The position numbers were made by a program, and so were the translations under genes. Under the pieces are notes generated by a model. It was given only the letters and a program-made list of their open reading frames with translations. It was not told the DNA's origin and did no database searches. 48,917 bases of DNA from an uncultured Clostridia bacterium (GTDB taxonomy: Bacteria > Bacillota > Clostridia > Oscillospirales > Acutalibacteraceae). Positions 1 to 9,242 of this stretch are shown here, one piece after another. The DNA lies in contig CAMVDB010000008.1 in NCBI GenBank assembly GCA_947166135.1, forward strand, positions 1 through 48,917. The letters run 5' to 3'. How positions within the stretch are numbered: the stretch's first letter is position 1; the number at the start of each line of letters is the position of its first letter.

Positions 1-2415
1 GAGATATCTCTGGAGATAAGTAACGTCGGGAATATCCAGACCGTCCTTACCGTCAACGTCAGCAGCCAGTACGCCATCCTCGGTCAGCTGAGAAATCTCA
101 GCGATATGACGCTGCATCAGGGTAGCGTCAAGAACGTTAACGTCACCGTCGAGGTCAGCATCGCCGCGGAGGAGCTTCTTTCCGGTGGGCTGAGTAGCAG
201 GCTGGGTAGCGGGCTGAGTTGCGGGCTGTGTGGGAGGATTGGGATCGTCGCCGCCGCCCAGAGAGGTATCGGCAGCAGTCAGGGTAGCAGCCGGATACTC
301 ACCGTAGTCCTCGAAGCGGAGATCGGTACCGATCATCGCGCCCTCGAGCTTGTAGCCGCCGCGCTCACGGTTGGCAGCAACCTTAGCGTCGCCGTAGTAG
401 ATAACGGTCTCGGGCAGGGTTCTGCCGCAGCACTGGTTACACTCGGCAACCGTATGACCGAGGTGGAGGGTCGTGGGACCTTCGCTGAACTTGATGTAGT
501 TCGCGTTCGAAGGAACATCAGCCTTATAGAGATTGCCGGAGACGAGGGTCATCTTGCATTCCTTGAAGCCGTAGCCGCTGATGCAGGTACCGGCAGCTTC
601 GCTGGTCTTAGCAACCAGATAAGGAGTTGCCCAAGCGGTTGCGGAGTTGTCGAAGTATACGACCTTTGCCTCGTTAGCATTCTTCTTCTTGATGTTATAG
701 GTGCGCTCAACGGTCTTGGTGCCGTTGGTAGCGGTCACAGTGATGTCAACGCTCTTACCGGCAGGAATAGAGCTGTTCAGGGTGAAGGTCTTGCCGGTAG
801 CGGGGATCTCTACGGGAGCCAGGTTGTTAACCTTAACGGTACCGGAGGTCGCGTACTTGAGGTCGACCTTGATGGAAGCGGTAGCAGCAGTGTAGCGAGC
901 CAGCGCCTCGGGAGTCATCTCAGTGCCGTCGAGGGACAGAGTGATCTCGGGAGCAGAATTCGAAGCGGTAGTGTTGTAGACAACCGCAACGCCGGTAGCA
1001 CCGACAGTACCGGTGATCTTGCCGCCGGATACCTGGAAGGTAGTACCGGAAACCTGATCGGTATAGGAGCCTGCGGTCATGGAGCAAGCCTGATTGATCT
1101 GAGTAGAAGAACCGTTCAGGTTCACGATAACCATACCGGTGGTGCCGCGCTGTACGAACAGGTTAGCGCCGGAAGCGGTGGTGGTCTCGTTCTGACCTAC
1201 GAAAGCGTTCTTGAACTTGTTGACAGCAACAACGGTGGGATCCTTCCACAGATCAAGAGAACCGGGAGCGCCCATCAGCTCATCATACTTGATGAAGCCT
1301 GCGCCGTCGAGAGCCTCGTGCTTAGGACGGACAAAGAACAGAGCGGGAGCCTCGGCACGGGAGCCTACGACTGCCCAGCCCAGGATCTGCTGCTTATGAG
1401 TCAGACCGACGGACTTGTTGTCGCAGAAGGTATCGTGAGACTCGACCCACAGAACGTTCTTAGCCTTAGCGGCTTTGCCTTCATAGCCATAGTTGACCAG
1501 GTTGGAGGCGTTCTTGGAGCCTAAAGCGTCGCGGACGGTATTACCGAAGGAATAATCGGTGACGCTCATGTACTGGGTATAAGCGCTGATATCAAACTTA
1601 CCTGCGGAAGCAAGAACCTCGCCGTAAATAAATGCGTCGGAATTCTTTGCCTTGATCGCGCTGGTGACGGTAGGCCAATAATCGGAAGCGTTGGAACCGT
1701 CGCTGGGAGTCTCGATGTGCTTGGCAGCGTCGAAACGGAAGCCGTCAACACCGTTGTCAGCCAGCGGGTTGAGCAGGTTATTGATAACATAGTTCTGATA
1801 ACCCTTGACGCTGGTATCGATATCGGGGAGCTGACCGCCGAGGTCCTTCGCGACCTGATCGGCACGGCTGTTATCGCTGGAGGTGGTGTTAGAGGTCAGC
1901 GAATGACGAGCATAACCGCCGGAAGAAACAGTCGTTCTCAGAGGCTGGGCTACCAAATTCATCTCCGCTCTGGAAGTACAGTTCTGGACATGGTTGGTAA
2001 CAACGTCGGCTACGACCTTGATACCGTACTTGTGCAGCTCGGTGGTAGCTGCCTTCAGCTCTGCGGCAGTACCGAGAGCATTACCGATAGTCATATCGGT
2101 GGGCTGGTAGAAAGACCACCAGTCAGTGGCATACGAGCCTGCGTTACCGGCAGCTTTGGATGCCTGGATCGGAGATATCTGGACGGAAGTGTAACCGGCC
2201 TTAGCAATCTCGGGAGCGTACTTCACGAGATCACGCATGCGCCAGTTAAACGCGTGCAGGATATTACCGCTCTGGATGTTGGGAGCAAGAGCATAGTCCG
2301 ATGCGCCGGCCGACGTCTCAGCGGTATCTGCGGGAGCAGCCATACCGGGGATGACGCAGATGGTCAGCATCATAGCGATAACCATGATCAAGCTAACTAC
2401 TTTTTTCATTTGCAT
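1..2415 (-). CDS. Secreted alpha-amylase (GH13, AmyE-like) with starch-binding-like region and type I dockerin; 3' end cut by window
   Basis: Endo-acting alpha-1,4-glucan hydrolase for starch, probably secreted and docked on a cell-surface scaffoldin. The reading frame is open from 2415 to base 1 (805 codons, no stop). Residues 1 to about 28 form a signal peptide ending near VIPGMAA. The GH13 domain follows and resembles Bacillus subtilis AmyE (start motif ILHAFNWRMRDL). Catalytic residues are visible: Asp229 in DGFRFDAAKH, Glu266 in FIYGEV and Asp328 in WVESHD. After the barrel come beta-rich regions, one resembling a CBM26 starch-binding module (near AKVVYFDNSATAWATPY), then a Pro-Ala-Thr-Gln linker, then a dockerin from about residue 746 with two calcium-loop repeats (DADLDGDVNVLDA and DVDGKDGLDIPDV). 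Start 2415 is chosen because AGGAGG (2424-2429) lies 8 bases upstream; ATG 2409 is the alternative. It begins 28 bases after the AI-2E permease gene, so they may be cotranscribed. The dockerin is nearly complete at the edge. Confidence 0.93.
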   Translation of the reverse strand, partial: MQMKKVVSLIMVIAMMLTICVIPGMAAPADTAETSAGASDYALAPNIQSGNILHAFNWRMRDLVKYAPEIAKAGYTSVQISPIQASKAAGNAGSYATDWWSFYQPTDMTIGNALGTAAELKAATTELHKYGIKVVADVVTNHVQNCTSRAEMNLVAQPLRTTVSSGGYARHSLTSNTTSSDNSRADQVAKDLGGQLPDIDTSVKGYQNYVINNLLNPLADNGVDGFRFDAAKHIETPSDGSNASDYWPTVTSAIKAKNSDAFIYGEVLASAGKFDISAYTQYMSVTDYSFGNTVRDALGSKNASNLVNYGYEGKAAKAKNVLWVESHDTFCDNKSVGLTHKQQILGWAVVGSRAEAPALFFVRPKHEALDGAGFIKYDELMGAPGSLDLWKDPTVVAVNKFKNAFVGQNETTTASGANLFVQRGTTGMVIVNLNGSSTQINQACSMTAGSYTDQVSGTTFQVSGGKITGTVGATGVAVVYNTTASNSAPEITLSLDGTEMTPEALARYTAATASIKVDLKYATSGTVKVNNLAPVEIPATGKTFTLNSSIPAGKSVDITVTATNGTKTVERTYNIKKKNANEAKVVYFDNSATAWATPYLVAKTSEAAGTCISGYGFKECKMTLVSGNLYKADVPSNANYIKFSEGPTTLHLGHTVAECNQCCGRTLPETVIYYGDAKVAANRERGGYKLEGAMIGTDLRFEDYGEYPAATLTAADTSLGGGDDPNPPTQPATQPATQPATQPTGKKLLRGDADLDGDVNVLDATLMQRHIAEISQLTEDGVLAADVDGKDGLDIPDVTYLQRYL
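187..234 (-). repeat. Four 12-bp tandem repeats encoding the amylase Pro-Ala-Thr-Gln linker
   Basis: Four imperfect 12-base units (187-198, 199-210, 211-222, 223-234) each encode a P/A-T-Q-P quartet of the flexible linker between the starch-binding-like region and the dockerin. Length variation by slippage is possible at such a repeat; that is inference. Confidence 0.75.
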
Positions 2416-2443
2416 CTTTAAAACCTCCTAATTAAACAAATGA

Positions 2444-3715
2444 CTATTTGTTTTTGCCTTTATTTATCAGCTCGGACGCCTTCTCCAATATCGGATTATC
2501 CTTCAGGCTCTTCTTTTTCTTAGGAGCCTTCACGGGTTCCTCCGGTGCGGGAGCAATATCGTCCGCTGAAATTTCCTTTTTACGAAGTCTGCGCTCAGCG
2601 CCTTCTTCAACCAGCGTATAGATCGCGGCAAAGATCGGAACACCCAGCAGCATACCCGGTACGCCGAAGAGTCCGCCTCCGACGATGACCGAGATCATGA
2701 TCCAGAAGCCCGAGATACCGACCGTCTCGCCGAGGATCTTAGGTCCGAGGATGTTACCGTCGAACTGCTGCAGGATAATAAGGAATACGATGAAGCCCAG
2801 AGCCTCCATCGGGTTGATGATCAGAAGCAGGAACGCAGCGGGGATCGCGCCGATAACAGGTCCGAAGAACGGGATCAGGTTGAATACGCCGATGATAACA
2901 CTGATCAACAGCGGATAATGGAAGCGGAAGATCGTCAGACCGATGAAGCACATCACGCCGATGATCGATGAATCGATGATCTTTCCGACGATAAATTTAC
3001 CGCATTTATTATTGAATACATCCGCGATCTTGAAGAAGCGCTTATGGAACTTTTCGGGCGTATAGGCGACGATCGCGATCTTGAACTGGCGGATCAGCTT
3101 CTCCTTACCCGCCAAGAGGTAAATGGAGATAACGATACCCAAGCCCCAGTTATACAGACCGTTACCGATGCCCAAGATCGTCGAAAATGCAGACGGGATG
3201 TAATTAGTAGCGATATTCTTGATAAATTCAGTCGTATCGTTACCGGTGATCAGCGCGATCAGATTACTGTAGGTCGCAAACTCGTAGATATTATATCCGG
3301 TCCAGTGATTGATGAAATCCGCAGCGCTGTCGGAGGCGGATTTAACCGCCTGTTCATACATCGGGATGTTATCGATCAAGGTCGTCACACTGGACGAAAG
3401 CTCAGGGATCAGGGTGCTGATCAAAAAGGTTATTATACCAAATACTATAACATAAGATAAGATCAAAGACAAGGGGCTCCGGAGTTTTTTTAGCCAGGCA
3501 TGCTTATTTCCCATCTTCTTGAACGCATGATCCTTGAAGGCTTTGTAGGGGTAATTCAGCAGATACGCAATCACCAAGCCATACATAATCGGCGCCAAAA
3601 CGGAGAAGATAAATTTCAATACCTTTCCCACGTCGTTGATGTGGATGAAAAAGAAAATTATCGCAACAGTATAAAGTATCACTAACATTATATGCTTTAA
3701 TTTTACATTTTTCAA
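2444..3715 (-). CDS. AI-2E family transporter (YtvI/PerM-like permease)
   Basis: Polytopic membrane protein of the AI-2E transporter family (423 aa, normal size is about 350-420). The family has members linked to autoinducer-2 export, Na+/H+ antiport or unknown solutes; the substrate cannot be read from this sequence. The N-terminus has paired membrane segments (IMLVILYTVAIIFFFIHI, then a second around LAPIMYGLVIAYLLNYP). A long soluble stretch follows, then the typical C-terminal membrane block with FGPVIGAIPAAFLLLI and GVPGMLLGVPIFAAIY. The cytoplasmic tail after about residue 380 is Lys/Glu/Pro-rich. The start is a TTG at 3715, preceded by GAGGTGAT; an internal ATG at 3688 is less likely because it would trim the first membrane segment. 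It lies 70 bases after polC and 28 bases before the amylase gene. Confidence 0.88.
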   Translation of the reverse strand: MKNVKLKHIMLVILYTVAIIFFFIHINDVGKVLKFIFSVLAPIMYGLVIAYLLNYPYKAFKDHAFKKMGNKHAWLKKLRSPLSLILSYVIVFGIITFLISTLIPELSSSVTTLIDNIPMYEQAVKSASDSAADFINHWTGYNIYEFATYSNLIALITGNDTTEFIKNIATNYIPSAFSTILGIGNGLYNWGLGIVISIYLLAGKEKLIRQFKIAIVAYTPEKFHKRFFKIADVFNNKCGKFIVGKIIDSSIIGVMCFIGLTIFRFHYPLLISVIIGVFNLIPFFGPVIGAIPAAFLLLIINPMEALGFIVFLIILQQFDGNILGPKILGETVGISGFWIMISVIVGGGLFGVPGMLLGVPIFAAIYTLVEEGAERRLRKKEISADDIAPAPEEPVKAPKKKKSLKDNPILEKASELINKGKNK

Positions 3716-3785
3716 TATATCACCTCAAATTTATCCAAAAAAACATGTATTTTTGTGAGATTTGCAACGCAACAGCACTTACAGA

Positions 3786-6700
3786 TCAGAACAAACTCAT
3801 CTGGGCGGATTCGGGCAGATCGCCGAAAGCACCGCATTCCTTGAGCGTTTCAATGACCGCCTTCGTGACCTTGGAGCGAGTCACAACATCATCGATACAC
3901 AGATACTCGCCCTTCTTGGAGGCTTCTGCAAGCGCCATGGCAGCGTTCTCGCCGACGCCGGCAAGCGAACAGAACGGCAGACGGATCTTTCCGTCTTCGA
4001 TAGCGAACTTCTTCGCCTCACTCTTATAGATGTCGACCGGCAATACCTCGATACCGCGGGCGAGCATCTCGTTCATGATCTGAAGCATCGGAACTTCGGC
4101 TTTTTCCTTGGCAGAGGCTTCAAAGCCCTTTTCCTCGATGCTCTTGATCTTGCTTCGCACGGCATCTCTGCCTTTAAGAAGCGTAGCACCGTCGAAGTTG
4201 TCGTTACGGACGGTGAAATATGCCGCATAGAACGCCAACGGCTTATGTACCTTATACCAGCCGAGTCGCAGTGCGGAGATCATGTAAGCCGCCGCGTGAG
4301 CCTTCGGGAACATATACTTGATCTTCATACAGGAGTCGATATACCACTGGGGCACGTTATGCTCCTTCATGGCGTTCAGATGTTCTTCCGTGAGCAGCTT
4401 GGTCGCCTTGCCCTTACGGACGATCTCCATGATCTTAAAAGCCATGGACGGATCGAGCCCCTTATGCATCAGATAAGTCATGATCGAGTCACGCGTACCG
4501 ATAACCTCGGAAATCGTACAGGTGCCGTCCTTGATCAGATCTGCGGCGTTGCCGATCCATACGTCGGTACCGTGCGACAGACCTGAAATCTGTAATAAGT
4601 CGGTGAAGGTCTTGGGCTTGGATTCGACAAGCATCTGGCGAACAAAGCTCGTACCGAGCTCCGGAAGCGCAAAGGTACCGGTCTCGCTGTCGATATCCTC
4701 CGGAGTAACGCCTAATGCCGCCGGAGAGGTAAAGAGGGACATAACATCGGGATCGCTCATAGAGACGTCCATGACCGGGATTCCCGTGTTTTCCTCCAGA
4801 TAATGGTAAATGGTAGGAACATCATGACCGAGCTCGTCAAGCTTGGTGATGGTGTCGTGGATAGAATGGAAGTCGAAGTGAGTCGTGATATTATCCGAAT
4901 CACTTTTATCCGCGGGATGCTGAACGGGACAGAAGTCATAGACCTCCATACCGCGCGGCACAACGACCATGCCACCCGGATGCTGACCCGTAGTACGCTT
5001 TACGCCGGTACAGCCGGCAGCGAGTCGATTCATTTCCGCCTTGCGGAAGGTTCGGTTATGCTCCTCGCAGAACTTCTTGACGTAACCGTACGCGGTCTTT
5101 TCGGCGACGGTCGAGATCGTACCCGCTTTGAAAACGTTCTCTCGACCGAAAAGCTCCTCCGTATAGCGGTGGGATGCGCTCTGCTGTTCACCCGAGAAGT
5201 TCAGGTCGATATCGGGGACCTTGTCGCCCTTGAAGCCAAGAAAGGTCTCAAAGGGGATCTCGTGTCCGTCGCGTTCCATCGGAGTCCCGCAGTCGGGACA
5301 ATCCTTCGGCGGCATATCGAAGCCTGAGCCGTACTCGCCGTGCTCGAAGAAAATACTCTTCTTACACTTAGGACACAGGTAATGCGGACACAAGGGGTTG
5401 ACCTCAGAGATACCTGACATCGTAGCGACAAAGGACGAGCCGACGGATCCTCGAGAGCCGACCAGATAGCCGTGTGCTTCACTGTCGGCGACCAGCTTTT
5501 GTGCAGTCATATAAAGCACGGAGAAGCCGTATTTCGTGATAGAGTTAAGCTCTTTGTCCAATCTCGCCTTGACGATCTCGGGCAGCGGATCGCCGTATTT
5601 ATCCTTTGCACGCTGCCAGGTGATGGAGGTCAGCTGTTCCTCTGCGCCCTCGATAAAGGGCGGGAAATTGCCCTCCGGGATCGGACGTACATACTCGCAC
5701 ATATCGGCGATCAGGTTAGTATTGTCGATAACGACCTCCTCTGCCCTGTCGCCCAGATAGGCGAATTCTTCAAGCATCTCGGCAGTCGTGCGGAAATACA
5801 GCGGTGCCTGTTCCTCGGCGTCGTCAAAGCCCTGAGCCGCCAATAGGATCATGCGATAATCCGCGTCGTGGGGATCCATAAAGTGGACGTCGCAGGTCGC
5901 GACAGTGGGCTTTCCGAGCTTATCGCCGATCTCAATGATACGGCGGTTGATACTCTGCAGATGCTCTTCATCCCTGAACGCACCTTCACGTAGTAAGAAG
6001 CGGTTATTGCCCGAGGGCTGGATCTCTAAATAATCATAGAAGGAGGCGATACGCTCGATCTCCTCTTCACTGCTGTTGTGAAGGATCGCGCGGTAAAGCT
6101 CGCCTGCTTCGCACGCCGAGCCGATAATCAGTCCTTCGCGGTGCTTCATCAGCTCCGACTTCGGGATTCTCGGACGACGGTGGAAGTAATTCAGATGGGA
6201 GAAGGAGATCAGCTTATACAGATTCTTCAAACCCGCCTGATTCTTTACCAGAATGATCTGGTGGTAGGTCGGCAGCTTGCGAAAATCACCGCCGACGATC
6301 TTCCTGCGCATATCGTTCAGATCATGAACGTCGTAGTTCTTCTGCAGGAGTCGGATCATATTCAAAAAGATATTTGTCAACATCTCGGCATCATCTACCG
6401 CACGATGGTGATTGAACTTACCGAGACGGAAATGTTTTGCTAAAGTATCCAGCTTGACATTGTTGATATCAGGCAGGATATTACGCGCCATGGCAACGGT
6501 ATCGACGGAAGTAAAGTTGTACGTCATACCGAAATCCTGACACGCCTTGCGGATAAAGCCCGTATCAAAGGGTGCGTTATGTGCGACCAATACCGCGCCC
6601 TCGCAGAACTCGAGAAAACGGCTGACCGCCTCCCGCTGAGAGGGAGCGTCCTTGACCATACTATCGGTGATACCGGTCAGCTGGACGACCTTCGCGGGGA

Positions 6701-8132
6701 TCGGGCGTTCGGGATTCGCAAAGGTCGAGAAGGTATCGACGATGTTGCCGTTTTTGATCTTTACGGCGCCGATCTCAGTGATCTTGTCATTTGTAGCGTA
6801 CAGACCGGTCGTTTCAAGGTCAAAGCAGACAAAGGTGCCGTCAAGCGGTTCGTTACCGTCTCCGTCAACAGGAGTACAAAGATCGTCGATGAAATACGCC
6901 TCGGTACCGTAGATGACCTTGATCTCCTTACCGTTGCGCTCCAGACCCTCAGCCGCGTTCATCGCGTCGGGGAACGCCTGCGCGACGCCGTGATCGGTGA
7001 TAGCGATCGCCTTATGACCGAAGTCAGCGGCTCGCTTAACGAGTTTGCCTGCCACAGTGATAGCGTCCATCTGGCTCATGTTGGTATGTAAATGGAGCTC
7101 GACGCGCTTTCTAGGCGCATTATCGACGACCGCTACCTTCTTGACAGTCGAGATCGACTTGGCGCTGATGATCGTATCACCCGCGAACTTATCAAATTCA
7201 ACGTCGCCGGATACGATAATGGTAGAGCCCTTGCCGATATCTTCGAGCACCGAACAATTCTGGATCGAATCGAATACCTTAACGGTAACGGAGCCTGTAT
7301 AATCGGTAATATCGAAATTGATGATATTTTTGTCGCCGGAACGAGTGACCTTCGTCTCGGACGCAAATACATCGCCCCAAACCGTCGCGCGGCCGGTATC
7401 GTAAGCAATCTTCTCAATCGGGATCATCTTTCCCTTGGTCATCCTTCCGTAAAGCGGCTTTACGGTCTCGGGGATGATCTGAGGATAGAGGTACTTTCCC
7501 TTTCGCACCTCGACCTGTGTAATGTTTCTGTCATTCTCAGCCTTCGCAGAGGTACGCTCTTCACCCTCGAACAGCTGGGTCAGCTCCTCGAGCTTCTCAC
7601 GCGCGATCTTCTTCTGTGCGTTGTCAATACTCTCGGTGAACTGCTTATCGTCGACGCCAAGCTCCGTCACACCTGAGAAGGTGATCTCAAAGCTCAGTCC
7701 GAACTCACGAAAGATCAGATCGGCAAGCAATATGTCAAATTCCTTGGATTTCAACAACGCTAAGCCGCCGTGCGCCAGCACGACGTTCAGTCTGTCCTCA
7801 CCCTCACGTTCGAGAACGGCGTCGTTCAATGTGCCGTTAAGACTCGGATTGCGCTCTTTTAAGGCAGCAATCAGTTCGCCAAAATAGTCAGTATCAAAGG
7901 CAGAGGACGGAAAATGCGGATGGATGATGACTTTATCTACGCCGATCTCAGCCTTTGCGATTTGTTTTTGCGCCTCAAAAATCGCCTTTCGGGTCAACAA
8001 TATATCGGAATATATATCAATATTCAGTATTCGTCTGTCTTTATTTACACGGATTTGATTCACCGCTGCGTCAGCCATCGTGCTGTTAAGCGATACGAGA
8101 TACGGTGAAAAAACCTCACCCAGTTTTATCAT
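3786..8132 (-). CDS. polC: DNA polymerase III alpha subunit, Gram-positive type (PolC)
   Basis: Main replicative DNA polymerase of low-GC Gram-positives with built-in 3'-5' proofreading (1448 aa; B. subtilis PolC is 1437). Visible order: N-terminal domain; OB-fold (about 230-330); PHP domain starting with VELHLHTNMSQMDA near residue 344; DnaQ-like exonuclease inserted in the PHP domain, with DEDD motif FDLETTGLY near 431 and HNAPFDTGF further on; second PHP half; polymerase core with PolC zinc module (CPHYLCPKC and DCPDCG, about 910-950); and catalytic PDIDLNFSGE near 972. The C-terminus has the fingers and duplex-binding parts. Start ATG 8132 has AAAGGTG upstream. Last gene of the rpsB-to-polC conserved cluster. 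A second alpha subunit, DnaE, is also in this window, matching the two-polymerase arrangement of Firmicutes. Confidence 0.98.
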   Translation of the reverse strand: MIKLGEVFSPYLVSLNSTMADAAVNQIRVNKDRRILNIDIYSDILLTRKAIFEAQKQIAKAEIGVDKVIIHPHFPSSAFDTDYFGELIAALKERNPSLNGTLNDAVLEREGEDRLNVVLAHGGLALLKSKEFDILLADLIFREFGLSFEITFSGVTELGVDDKQFTESIDNAQKKIAREKLEELTQLFEGEERTSAKAENDRNITQVEVRKGKYLYPQIIPETVKPLYGRMTKGKMIPIEKIAYDTGRATVWGDVFASETKVTRSGDKNIINFDITDYTGSVTVKVFDSIQNCSVLEDIGKGSTIIVSGDVEFDKFAGDTIISAKSISTVKKVAVVDNAPRKRVELHLHTNMSQMDAITVAGKLVKRAADFGHKAIAITDHGVAQAFPDAMNAAEGLERNGKEIKVIYGTEAYFIDDLCTPVDGDGNEPLDGTFVCFDLETTGLYATNDKITEIGAVKIKNGNIVDTFSTFANPERPIPAKVVQLTGITDSMVKDAPSQREAVSRFLEFCEGAVLVAHNAPFDTGFIRKACQDFGMTYNFTSVDTVAMARNILPDINNVKLDTLAKHFRLGKFNHHRAVDDAEMLTNIFLNMIRLLQKNYDVHDLNDMRRKIVGGDFRKLPTYHQIILVKNQAGLKNLYKLISFSHLNYFHRRPRIPKSELMKHREGLIIGSACEAGELYRAILHNSSEEEIERIASFYDYLEIQPSGNNRFLLREGAFRDEEHLQSINRRIIEIGDKLGKPTVATCDVHFMDPHDADYRMILLAAQGFDDAEEQAPLYFRTTAEMLEEFAYLGDRAEEVVIDNTNLIADMCEYVRPIPEGNFPPFIEGAEEQLTSITWQRAKDKYGDPLPEIVKARLDKELNSITKYGFSVLYMTAQKLVADSEAHGYLVGSRGSVGSSFVATMSGISEVNPLCPHYLCPKCKKSIFFEHGEYGSGFDMPPKDCPDCGTPMERDGHEIPFETFLGFKGDKVPDIDLNFSGEQQSASHRYTEELFGRENVFKAGTISTVAEKTAYGYVKKFCEEHNRTFRKAEMNRLAAGCTGVKRTTGQHPGGMVVVPRGMEVYDFCPVQHPADKSDSDNITTHFDFHSIHDTITKLDELGHDVPTIYHYLEENTGIPVMDVSMSDPDVMSLFTSPAALGVTPEDIDSETGTFALPELGTSFVRQMLVESKPKTFTDLLQISGLSHGTDVWIGNAADLIKDGTCTISEVIGTRDSIMTYLMHKGLDPSMAFKIMEIVRKGKATKLLTEEHLNAMKEHNVPQWYIDSCMKIKYMFPKAHAAAYMISALRLGWYKVHKPLAFYAAYFTVRNDNFDGATLLKGRDAVRSKIKSIEEKGFEASAKEKAEVPMLQIMNEMLARGIEVLPVDIYKSEAKKFAIEDGKIRLPFCSLAGVGENAAMALAEASKKGEYLCIDDVVTRSKVTKAVIETLKECGAFGDLPESAQMSLF

Positions 8133-8197
8133 TCATACACCTTTAGTTAATATTCATGATGTCGATCATAGTATATAGATCGACTATCTGACAATGA

Positions 8198-9241
8198 TTA
8201 TAGTTTTTCAATCTCCTGCATCAGGCGATCGATCAGATCATTTTCGGGAACCTTGGCGATGATCTCGCCTTTCTTGAAGATCAAGCCCTCTCCGTCGCCG
8301 CCCGCAATACCGATGTCGGCTTCTCTCGCTTCACCCGGACCGTTCACCACACAACCCATCACGGCTACGGTGATATCCTTTGTGCAGTTTCTCAATCGTT
8401 GTTCGGCTTCATTTGCCAGAGAGATCAGGTCAATCTTGGTCCTGCCGCAGGTCGGACAGGAAACAAATTTGACGCCGCTGTCCCCCATTCCGAGTGATCT
8501 CAGAATATCCTTCGCGGCATAGACCTCCTCGACGGGGTTATCGGTCAATGAAACGCGGATGGTATCGCCGATGCCGTCTACAAGCAGCGCACCGATACCG
8601 ACAGCAGACTTGATGATGCCCATACGACGGGTACCCGCCTCGGTCACGCCGAGGTGAAGCGGATAGTCACAGCGCTGCGCAGCGAGACGATACGCCTTGA
8701 CCATCGTATTGACGTCCGACGACTTCATCGAGAGAACAATATCGTTAAAATCGAATTTTTCAAGCAGAGAAGCATGGTAGAGCGCGCTGTCACACAACGC
8801 CTCAGCAGTCGGATGACCGTATTTCGCCAAAATGTGCTTCTCCAGTGAACCGGAGTTGACACCGATGCGGATCGGGATATTCTTCGACTTGCACGCGTCG
8901 GCTACCGCCTTGACGCGGTTGTCATCACCGATATTTCCGGGATTGATGCGAATTTTATCGACGCCTGCCGAAATCGACTCCAGCGCCAGTTTATAGTTGA
9001 AGTGGATATCGGCGACGATCGGCACGCTGACAGCGTCCTTCAACGCCGCGATCAGCCTGACTGCCTCCATGTTCGGAACAGCCGCTCGGATGATCTCGCA
9101 GCCTGCCGCCTCGAGCTCCTTTGCCTGTGCAACAGAGCCTTCGATATCCTCGGCGGGTTTATTCAGCATCGACTGAACCGATACCTTTGCACCGCCGCCT
9201 ATTTTTGTATTCAAAGCGGTTACATACCGTTTACTAGCCAT
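8198..9241 (-). CDS. ispG: (E)-4-hydroxy-3-methylbut-2-enyl-diphosphate synthase, flavodoxin type (IspG)
   Basis: Iron-sulfur enzyme of the MEP isoprenoid pathway that reductively opens methylerythritol cyclodiphosphate to HMBPP. The 347 aa length fits the short bacterial form without the plant insert. The N-terminal TIM barrel is recognisable (VQSMLNKPAEDIEGSVAQ, VADIHFNYKLAL, IRINPGNIG). The C-terminal 4Fe-4S domain has VSCPTCGRTKIDL and VMGCVVNGPGEA, giving the three cluster cysteines plus the following glutamate. The ATG sits directly after the rseP stop, with GGAGGG overlapping the rseP end, so the two are probably translationally coupled. Dxr, an earlier enzyme of the same pathway, is two genes upstream. 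In B. subtilis the equivalent slot between rasP and polC holds proS. Confidence 0.97.
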   Translation of the reverse strand: MASKRYVTALNTKIGGGAKVSVQSMLNKPAEDIEGSVAQAKELEAAGCEIIRAAVPNMEAVRLIAALKDAVSVPIVADIHFNYKLALESISAGVDKIRINPGNIGDDNRVKAVADACKSKNIPIRIGVNSGSLEKHILAKYGHPTAEALCDSALYHASLLEKFDFNDIVLSMKSSDVNTMVKAYRLAAQRCDYPLHLGVTEAGTRRMGIIKSAVGIGALLVDGIGDTIRVSLTDNPVEEVYAAKDILRSLGMGDSGVKFVSCPTCGRTKIDLISLANEAEQRLRNCTKDITVAVMGCVVNGPGEAREADIGIAGGDGEGLIFKKGEIIAKVPENDLIDRLMQEIEKL

Positions 9242-9242
9242 A

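Noticed and set aside
106..1524. A 472-codon plus-strand open frame
   Set aside because: It is the antisense of the amylase C-terminal half; the amylase frame has catalytic motifs and a dockerin, and the plus frame has no ribosome site or recognisable domain.
3762..8108. Several plus-strand open frames of 60-274 codons
   Set aside because: All lie antisense to polC, whose motifs are continuous across the region; they look like mirror frames caused by codon bias.
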